The notes under the pieces were generated by a model. The model ran no database searches. It was not told the origin of the DNA and saw only the letters and a program-made list of their open reading frames with translations. This document shows, piece after piece, positions 11,182 to 18,775 of a DNA stretch of 24,084 nt (positions are counted from its first letter, which is position 1; each line of letters opens with the position of its first letter). Source of the DNA: Purshia tridentata (lineage: Eukaryota > Streptophyta > Magnoliopsida > Rosales > Rosaceae); contig QANT01000805.1 of assembly GCA_003254885.1 (NCBI GenBank), positions 1 to 24,084 on the forward strand, given 5' to 3'. The position numbers and the translations under genes are program-made.

Positions 11182-11445
11182 TTGGCCAAAGCACATTGGC
11201 CAAAACTTGAATATTTGGAACAGAGACTTTATGGACTCCCGCTTCTGACTTCCGCTGCCTACTTTGGGCTGCACCAGCTATTCCCAAACGCCTCAACTCC
11301 ATCCCCTGCCATTTCTTCTACCCCAGACCTCCACCTGCACAAATGGCATTTAGGGCTTCTCTCTTCTCTATCAGGTAAGCTGATTCTTCAACCCAATTTC
11401 ACCCAAATCGAATTGGGTTTCTGCAATTTTCTGAATTTGATTACT
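11182..11445 (+). other. 5' leader of GRAS gene B with short uORFs
   Basis: This stretch is open in the frame of the GRAS protein but has no in-frame ATG (the open frame begins at a TTG) and no similarity to known LISCL N-termini, so I treat it as 5' UTR. It contains two short uORFs: ATG at 11231 (5 codons, stop 11246-11248) and ATG at 11343 (11 codons, stop TAA 11376-11378). The TTGGCCAAA palindrome occurs twice near 11182-11206. A donor-like AG|GTAAGC lies at 11374-11380, but no acceptor is seen before the start codon. Confidence 0.45.
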
Positions 11446-13731
11446 ATGGATCCTCGTTTTTCTCGATTACCCAATTCCAATCTCAGTTTCGATGACCAGA
11501 CCCTTTTGTCCAATTTCAATGACCAGAACCTTTTGTCCAATTTCAATGACCAGAACCTTTTGTCCAATTTCAATGACCAGACCCTGTTGTCCAATTTCGA
11601 TGAGTACCCAAGTAGTTACCCTTTGTCAGATCTTAGCTTTTCGGACCCAAAACACAGTAGCTCTGCTCTGTCATCGAGTTTGAGCCCGGACGGAGATGAC
11701 AGTGACTTTTCTGACAGTGTGCTCAAGTACATAAACCAGGTGCTTATGGAGGAGGACATGGAGACAAAGCCCTGTATGTTCCATGACCCTTTGGCGCTTC
11801 AAGCCGCTGAGAAATCTCTTTATGAGGTTCTTGGTGAGAAGCACCCTTCTTCCCCAAACCAACACCCTCATGTTGAGAGCCCAGATGATCATTCTTCTGC
11901 AACTTGCAGTGATTTTAGTGGCAATACCAGCTCTAGTTCTAGTACTAGCCATTCGGCTGATTCTCGGTGGATCAATGTTGATCTCATAAAAAATAAGCCC
12001 TCTATATTGCAAAACCCGATTCCTGAAAACTTTGTTTTCCAGTCCACTTCAAAGTCTAGGTCTCAGTTGTCATCGAATGGGAATGGGAATGGGATGCTGG
12101 GTTCTTATTTGAGTGAGCTTAGGGGTCCTAATTTATTTAGCCAGAGTGAATTGGTGTTGCAATTTAACAGAGGGGTAGAAGAGGCTAATAAGTTTCTTCC
12201 TAGAGGTCAATTAACTGTTGATGTGGAGAGCAACATGCCGTATCTAGTGGCGAATAGAAAGGCTGAAGATGTGGTACTTAAGACGGAGAAGGATGAGAGT
12301 GAGCATTTGCCTAGTGGTTTGAGAGGAAAGAAAAATCATGTGAGGGAGTATACAGATATGGAAGATGGGAGGAGCAACAAGTATTCGGCAATTATGGAGG
12401 ATACAGAGACAGAGTTAGCAGAGGATTTTGATAAGGTGTTGCTCTGTGGCGAGGGAAACCTTGAACCTTCTGTGTGTCCAGGTGAAGAAGTCTGTCAGGA
12501 TGAAGCAAACAAGACCCTGCAGCAGAATGGGCAATCTGTTGGAACTGGTAATGGCAAGACTCGTCCCAAGAACCAAGGCAATACTAAGGAAGTGATTGAT
12601 TTGAGAACTCTTCTGATTTTATGTGCACAAGCTGTTTCTTCTGATGATCGTCGGACTGCTGATGAGCTACTAAAGCAGATTAGGCAGCACTCTTCCCCAT
12701 TGGGTGATGCCTCTCAGAGGTTGGCTCATTGCTTTGCAAATGGTCTTGAAGCACGGTTGGCTGCCACTGGAACTCAGATATATACTGCTCTATCTTCTAA
12801 AAGAAGGTCAGCTGCTGACATGCTGAAGTGTTACCAAGCTTATATTGCAGCCTGCCCATTCACGAAGTTTGCAATAATCTTTGCGAACCATATGATTTTA
12901 AAATCAGCTGAGAAAGCAGAAACGCTTCATATTATAGATTTTGGTATCCTATATGGTTTTCAATGGCCTGCTGTCATCCAGTGTCTCTCAAGAAGAGATG
13001 GTGGTCCCCCAAAACTACGCATTACAGGCATAGAGCTTCCCCAAAGTGGTTTTCGGCCAGAAGAAAGAGTCCAAAGTACAGGGCATCGCTTGGAACAGTA
13101 TTGTGCGCGATTTGGTGTTCCTTTTGAGTACAATGCCATAGCAAAAAAATGGGAAACTATTCAAATTGAGGACCTCAAACTTAAAAGAGAAGAGGTGGTT
13201 GCTGTGAATTGTATGTTCCGATTTAAGAATCTACTTGATGAGACAGTTGTGGTAAACAGTCCAAGGGATGCTGTTCTAAATTTAATTAGGAAGATGAATC
13301 CTAATATTTTTGTTCATAATGTTATTAATGGATCCTACAATTCCCCCTTCTTCGTCACACGCTTCCGGGAGGTTCTATTCCACAAATCTGCAATGTTTGA
13401 TATGCTTGATACCAATATAGCTCGTGAAGATCCTATGAGATTGATGTTTGAGGAAGAGTTTGTTGGACGGGAGGTTATGAATATAGTAGCTTGTGAGGGC
13501 TCTGAGAGAGTTGTGAGGCCGGAGACATATAAGCAGTGGCAGGTGCGGAACATGAGGGCTGGGCTCAGACAGCTGCCATTGGACCGAGAACTCATGAACA
13601 AACTAAGGGCTAAGGTGAAACTGGGATACCACCCTGATTTTGTGATTGCTCAAGATGGTCACTGGATGCTGCAGGGATGGAAGGGCAGGATGAACTATGG
13701 TTCCTCCTGTTGGGTACCGTCTAGGACTTGA
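11446..13731 (+). CDS. GRAS transcriptional regulator, LISCL group (SCL14/SCL33-like), gene B
   Basis: Intronless GRAS gene of 761 codons, close to Arabidopsis SCL14 in length. LISCL proteins are nuclear transcriptional co-regulators; SCL14 is recruited by class II TGA bZIP factors to as-1 promoters of xenobiotic-response genes. The start is MDPRFSRLP (ACTATGG context); the gene C protein starts in the same way. Residues 17-52 carry four 9-residue repeats DQ(T/N)LLSNF(N/D). Next comes the LISCL acidic block SDFSDSVLKYINQVLMEEDM and KPCMFHDPLALQAAEKSLYE, nearly identical to SCL14 as I recall it. The GRAS domain covers about 383-761: leucine repeat from LRTLLILCAQAV (386), VHIID motif as LHIIDFGILYGFQWP (494), ITGIELPQSGFRP, PFYRE region with FFVTRFRE (635) and SAW region with WMLQGWKGR (740) near the end. 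DELLA motifs are absent. Orthology within SCL14/SCL33/SCL30 cannot be decided here. Confidence 0.95.
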   Translation: MDPRFSRLPNSNLSFDDQTLLSNFNDQNLLSNFNDQNLLSNFNDQTLLSNFDEYPSSYPLSDLSFSDPKHSSSALSSSLSPDGDDSDFSDSVLKYINQVLMEEDMETKPCMFHDPLALQAAEKSLYEVLGEKHPSSPNQHPHVESPDDHSSATCSDFSGNTSSSSSTSHSADSRWINVDLIKNKPSILQNPIPENFVFQSTSKSRSQLSSNGNGNGMLGSYLSELRGPNLFSQSELVLQFNRGVEEANKFLPRGQLTVDVESNMPYLVANRKAEDVVLKTEKDESEHLPSGLRGKKNHVREYTDMEDGRSNKYSAIMEDTETELAEDFDKVLLCGEGNLEPSVCPGEEVCQDEANKTLQQNGQSVGTGNGKTRPKNQGNTKEVIDLRTLLILCAQAVSSDDRRTADELLKQIRQHSSPLGDASQRLAHCFANGLEARLAATGTQIYTALSSKRRSAADMLKCYQAYIAACPFTKFAIIFANHMILKSAEKAETLHIIDFGILYGFQWPAVIQCLSRRDGGPPKLRITGIELPQSGFRPEERVQSTGHRLEQYCARFGVPFEYNAIAKKWETIQIEDLKLKREEVVAVNCMFRFKNLLDETVVVNSPRDAVLNLIRKMNPNIFVHNVINGSYNSPFFVTRFREVLFHKSAMFDMLDTNIAREDPMRLMFEEEFVGREVMNIVACEGSERVVRPETYKQWQVRNMRAGLRQLPLDRELMNKLRAKVKLGYHPDFVIAQDGHWMLQGWKGRMNYGSSCWVPSRT
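11494..11601 (+). repeat. 27-bp coding tandem repeat, four copies
   Basis: Copies are 11494-11520, 11521-11547, 11548-11574 and 11575-11601. The second and third are identical; the first and fourth differ by a few bases. Each encodes DQ(T/N)LLSNF(N/D) in frame near the N-terminus of the gene B protein. The high identity implies recent expansion by slippage or unequal crossing over. Gene C has nothing equivalent at this position. Confidence 0.95.
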
Positions 13732-14110
13732 AATGCATGCTTGTTATAACTGACTTGCACATAGGCAGCTACAGGTACTTTTCCCAACCTCAAAGGTGAT
13801 CTTAATCCACCAAAAGTATATATCAGTCATGGAAGCAGTAGCAGTCACGCTTGGGCACTTGTGTTCTCTTGGGCGCTTGGAAGAACGGAAAGTAATTGCT
13901 GCAGTTCTATTTGGGTATACAGATAGTACTGTATTTTGCACCATTACACTGTGTAAGCGACATTGTGGGGTTGGCTTGGCAAGTTCTAGTCTGTTTCACT
14001 TGCTCCCCTGTATTTATTCCATGTGTAGTAGATCAGGTGCCTTCTTTTATGTAGCTTTTATATATGTTGTGAATGAAGAAAAGAAAAAGTTGATCTAATG
14101 AGGTAGCACT
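13732..14110 (+). terminator. 3' UTR of GRAS gene B
   Basis: Untranslated sequence after TGA 13729-13731. GCATGCTTGTT at 13735-13745 is shared with the 3' UTR of gene C just after its stop. A/T-rich sequence near 14070-14130 (GAATGAAGAAAAG, TTGTATTAAAAAAC) is the likely polyadenylation region, but no exact AATAAA is seen there. Confidence 0.4.
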
Positions 14111-15816
14111 GTATAACTTTGTATTAAAAAACTTTTCCAAGAAATTTGACTGATAGAGAAACAGTGGAGCGTAAAATCTTCATTGTTTTAGATGGAAACA
14201 CGTATATGCTGTAATCTGTATGCAGACAAAGAAGCTAAAAGGATTAAACAATCTCAAATGGTCACCTCATCAAACCATTTCGAAGACACTAGTTACCGAC
14301 AGAACAAAACAGATGCAATTTCACAACAACAAGTACAACAACAACGTGGCTGAAGCTGAACAGAGCAGTGCCGCTGAAAATAGGCCACGACCGAATACAA
14401 CGACAAAGGCGAAGAGAGAATCGAGATAAGCATAGAGCTGAAAAACGACAAGTCGTGTCTACAATCAGGAGACTATCTTTCCATAGATCCTCAATATATG
14501 AAGCCTGTGACGCAACGCAACTCGATAAGGATCAAGGGCTGTGACAGTGATGCTATAAAATATCTCATCATGTTCTTCAATTCACCATGCATGCATGCAA
14601 ATTCCAAGCTGTATAAACGGTAGCAAACTTAGTCTCTTGTGTCGTTGACTTCATCCTCCAACAGATAGTCTCGTCCCCTACCGAGAATGATGAATAGACT
14701 ATTTTAGTATTTTAGGGTCGGTTTAGTGTTTTGGTTGGTATGGGTATACAGATTCTAATGGCTTAATAAATAAGATAAATTTATAATAGTGTGTAAGAGA
14801 TCAATAATACTAAGATCAACCGTTTATTATAGTAATAGTAATTTTCTTTGTTTTTTTCATCACAATAAATTAATAATATACTATTGTATTAATTATTATA
14901 AGGTTAATTGACTTTAAATACCAAATTTTAATAATTTTTTAGTTTAGGTATCAAAATTTAATAGCATTTTAGATTAGGTACTAGTTGAAAAGTCAAACAT
15001 AATAATATAGTAAAGGGCACTATAATTCACAAATATTACATCATATGCCATTACAATAAAATATATATATATATATTAATATTGAAACTTGGTATTTAAT
15101 CCTAAATTTCTAATTATTATAACCTATTCTTAATCAACGCATAAACGCCGTGTGCTCAATTAATGTCATCGTCAACTATTATTGGGGATACTTTTAAATT
15201 TTAATCACCAACAAAAACAATAAATGGGGTTCAATGTATTTGCCATGAACCCTGGGGCCTACGAGCATTTAACACATTATTTATGTAAAGATTAATGAGA
15301 TAACGGTGGCAAAAGGGTACTTAAAATGACGATAAAGGTTAGTGAAGGGCCCACCATTTGCTCGTGCTTCAATTTCATTATCAGAGAGTGACAGCCACAG
15401 TCGAGATAAAGAACAAAGTAGAAGGTTGCGGTCCCCTGTTTTGCAATAATTAGCTTTGGAGGACCCATATGGCATATGATTCAAAATCAAAACCAAATGA
15501 AAAATCAAACCAAATGAAAAATCATTCTTCTTCTCAGCCACTTTCTACATTAATATTTAATTCATACCACAACCAAGCAAGTTGTGTGTCTCTCCATTAG
15601 GCTAAATCGAACATGCTACTAAACTACTCTAAATATAAGTGACCATTCAAGCATCAATTATAATTACACACGTACTAATTATCATTCAAGCATTTTATTC
15701 ATATTCCACGTACGTCCAATCCCATATATTATTTTGTACTTTATTTTTTTATCTACTCTTTAACTTTATAAATTTATGAGGTTTTATTCAAAATATATAT
15801 GTATAATTTAAAAAGA
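14111..15816. other. Intergenic spacer between the GRAS genes, first half
   Basis: No gene is recognised. It contains CATGCATGCATG (about 14585-14597), which overlaps the RY-repeat motif, and a 30-bp imperfect tandem duplication at 14919-14978 (copies 14919-14948 and 14949-14978, both ending TTTAG(T/A)TTAGG). A TA run lies near 15061-15077. The ORFs present are short and lack recognisable domains. Confidence 0.5.
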
Positions 15817-16213
15817 GGAGTCTTCTAAAATTAACTGATTACTAAGTTAATATGAAGCTAATCACTCTTTTAGGCTCACCACATGACTACTCTCGTAATC
15901 TAAACTTTTCATTTTTTACACCTCATTTCAAAGATCATTAATACAAAAAATCAATCAAATAAAAAATTATGTAGTCTTCTTATTGTGATTTAATAATAGA
16001 CGAACATTATTTTTAATAAAAGTGTATAAATAGTTGTTATTATAATCAAATGACTAAATGGCTTTCGATGTTGAAGATTTGTACAAAAATGATTTTTAAA
16101 GTAAGGCCTAAAAAAATAAAAGGTTCATATGATGAGATTATATAGGGCGGTGGGCTTAAAAATATGATTAGCTTCGTATTAATTTGTAATTAGTTAAATT
16201 TTTAAAAGTATCC
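15817..16213. mobile_element. ~397-bp inverted-repeat element (MITE-like)
   Basis: The left arm (about 15817-15884, beginning GGAGTCTTCTAAAATTAAC) matches the reverse complement of the right arm (about 16146-16213, ending GTTAAATTTTTAAAAGTATC) at roughly three quarters of positions over about 65 bp. Both arms share GAAGCTAATCA and a GGC(T/C)CACC block. The middle is AT-rich with no ORF. Long degenerate terminal repeats and no coding capacity fit an old Mutator-like MITE. I could not find a clear target-site duplication, so the superfamily and exact ends remain open. Confidence 0.65.
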
Positions 16214-18240
16214 TTGATCTTACTTAGTATTTCCAATAATAAAAAATTACCTATTTGATGTGTGAATCGCAATTATGTACACAATTCATAACACTATTTT
16301 ATTTTCTTGTACTTATGTTGTTTAATCAGAGATAATACAATTAGTCAATAATGTATATACACATTAGAAGACAAAAAACCTAATACAAATTGACCTTTGA
16401 CCAATATGAAGTTGTTCATGTGAAGATACATCTAGACATGCGCATATCCGAGGTTTTCGGTGGACCCAGTATTTAATCATTTAATGGTTTAATCTATTTT
16501 GGGATCAACATTTTCCCTTTGGATTTGAATAAATTCATAGGGCCCGAAAGTTTTAATAAAGTTCTTGAGGCCTAAGATACCATGTTGACCTTTCACCCGA
16601 GCAAAAAGATAAAGAAGCAAAATTTGCTTCCTATTCGATAAGACATTGAAGGAAAGGAAAAGTTTATTATTGAATGATGCAGACCACACTGTTTTGTATT
16701 ATTATCCACCTCTGTTTTCCACCTGATTAGCTCACACCCAGTAATTTTTAATGTTATTTACAGTATCATATATAATGTAAGGGATTAAGCAATTGATTAC
16801 TTAATTAATAGGGAGACCAAATTAATGAAAGAACCTGAAATTAATTTTATAATATATATATGGATACTTGCTCTTCACGAACATAGAGATAGAGGCTTGG
16901 TTCTCAAGATATCTTGATCAACCGGTGGCCGATGGTTTGACGATGTCAAAGTCCCAACCAAAGCAATCACTCTCCAAATTTGGTTATATTAGAGAGTCAA
17001 CCGCTACTCTCACCTCACGTGCTTTGTAAAGCCTTATTTTTCTTCAGGTGAGAAAGGGTCACTCAAGTATCAAAAACTATCTTAATGTGCAAGAATAAAA
17101 AATTAATTAATTGTATTATCATAGAATAATTGATCTGCAAAAATATGCGTGGATTAAAAATCCAGTATGAATTAGGACACATTAAATATAAAGGTTTTTT
17201 CATTTAAAAAAAGTTTAAAATGAAAAAATCTACAATCGTTCAGTAATCTGTAAAAATGTAGTAACAAACTGGTTCACTTTAATGAGCTTAAAGTTCAGTG
17301 AAAGTATCGAGCGCTCGATAATTTCCACTGTTAAACAATACTTGTTACCATGTGATAGTAACTATTTAAATTGCATAAAACATTCCGTGTTATATTGTTA
17401 ATAAGTACTACTATTATACAATGATAATTTGCCAAGTTAAAAAAAAACCAACTGAACTTTCGGTTTCAAAAATTAAGAACAAATTAAAATGTGAATTTTA
17501 TTTACACAAAGTGGATCTATGTGACATTACAACCTTTTAGATGAACTGTATTTGTATGCAAAGTCTAAAAGTAGACTTTAGAATTATTATATGTATATAT
17601 AATAATTATATCTCTTTACAAAAAAATTGATAACCGTCGATAAACTTGATCTTCTTTAAATAAAGTTGCAATTACTCTCGTAGAATGGATATAAAAGAAA
17701 TTAATGTAATTTTGTATATCCACTCACCTAATGACAAATTTTAAATCTATGCCTACTTTCAGATAAAAGAAAATAAGTAGCAAATTATAGTATAAAATTA
17801 TAAATTATGAATTTGAATTATGTGGTGCGCTTATTTTTCTTGTTTCAATTATAATAATGTACTTTAAATTAAAAAATTATTAAACCAACTATCAACTATG
17901 AAGCATATTATTTTCAATTTTGTTGTGGTCATATATCATTTCAATTTTTCATTTTTATGTCACATGAAAATTAAAAGACAAAGAGTGGGACCAATCCATG
18001 GTTGAGTCAAACATGTGCACGACCAAATCAAATACGAAGTGAAAGCACCCAAAATTTATAAGGTAATGATATGTATCAAATTTTATATATCATTTGTATA
18101 TCATATTTTTAATAAAGATAAAACTTATTTATATTAATGGATTCTATATTTCTACTAAAATGTGATGCACAAAATGGTACTAAAATTTAATATACCTAAT
18201 ATTTTTTAATACATAGACAGACAGACTGGTTTACCCGGTA
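16214..18240. other. Intergenic spacer upstream of GRAS gene C
   Basis: AT-rich, with no conserved ORF. Notable sites are a perfect palindrome CAAGATATCTTG at 16905-16916, inverted W-boxes TTTGACGATGTCAAA at 16936-16950, a further GTCAA at 16996-17000, and a G-box CACGTG at 17016-17021. A TTTTTTCATTT/AAATGAAAAAA hairpin lies at about 17196-17227. Confidence 0.5.
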
Positions 18241-18243
18241 ACA

Positions 18244-18387
18244 TGACGAGTTGAGTCGAGCACTCCGTGACTCATCATGACACATCTCCCAAGTGAGTCA
18301 GTCAGTCCCACCTCGTCTAAGAAAACCTGCGTTTCTAAGAAAGTTCGTGACGCCCAACCCACATGGGGGATTTCAGCTTATATATAG
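18244..18387 (+). promoter_or_regulatory. Proximal promoter of GRAS gene C: TGACG/TGACTCA cluster and TATA box
   Basis: A TATA box (TTATATATAG, 18378-18387) is preceded within about 140 bases by TGACG (18244-18248), TGACTCA (18268-18274), TGAC (18278-18281), TGAGTCA (18294-18300) and TGACG (18348-18352). TGACG is the half-site of as-1 elements bound by TGA bZIP factors; TGA(C/G)TCA is the GCN4/AP-1-like bZIP site. The TATA position predicts a transcript start near 18415. The sites are read directly; binding is inferred. Confidence 0.6.
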
Positions 18388-18414
18388 CAGAAGCTCACCG
18401 TACAAGGTTCGTTC

Positions 18415-18775
18415 TCAAATCTCAATGCTCTTCATATTTCTTTTGTCCTTCTGTTCAGTATAGACTAAAGGGTCCTTCTTTGCTTAATCTTAGAGTCTGG
18501 AACTTAAACCCTTTGCTTCCTGCACAAAAAAGCTGATGAATTTCTGAGGTTCAACTTCATGAACTTATTTTGATTTGTTCTTGTCTGGTATGTTTTTAAG
18601 TTTTTGTTATTTTTCTACCATGATGGGTTTCTTCTCATGTTGTCAATTAGAATTTTGATTTGATCTTCACTCACTTTCTTTTTTTGGTAATCTTCCAGTT
18701 CAAGAGGGGATTTAGAGTTTTACCCATATATTGGTTTTTTTGTTTTTGTTTTTGTTTTTGTTTTTTGGTGTGACC
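18415..18775 (+). other. 5' leader of GRAS gene C with probable intron and uORFs
   Basis: A donor CTG|GTATGT (intron from 18588) and acceptor CTTCCAG|TTC (exon from 18699) define a likely 111-base T-rich 5'-UTR intron. In the first leader exon, ATG at 18425 opens a 12-codon uORF (stop 18461-18463), followed by very short ones at 18535 and 18559. A TTTTTG repeat (about 18736-18767) ends ten bases before the start codon. The longer open frame upstream of the start begins at TTG and encodes only this repeat, so it is not the N-terminus. Confidence 0.5.

Noticed and set aside
11182..11445. 88-residue N-terminal extension of GRAS gene B
   Set aside because: The open frame begins at TTG with no in-frame ATG before 11446, and the predicted residues do not resemble any LISCL N-terminus.
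13796..14098. 100-codon ORF after gene B
   Set aside because: It lies in the 3' UTR, has no recognisable domain and a composition typical of noncoding sequence.
14220..14429. 69-codon ORF rich in K, N and T
   Set aside because: Low-complexity translation of AT-rich spacer, with no domain or conserved context.
15281..15541. 86-codon minus-strand ORF between the GRAS genes
   Set aside because: No recognisable family, no splice or promoter context, and a length expected by chance.
18731..18775. Hydrophobic 15-residue N-terminal extension (possible signal peptide) on GRAS gene C
   Set aside because: It starts at TTG and is only the translation of a TTTTTG repeat in the leader; the ATG at 18776 has a strong context and matches gene B's start.
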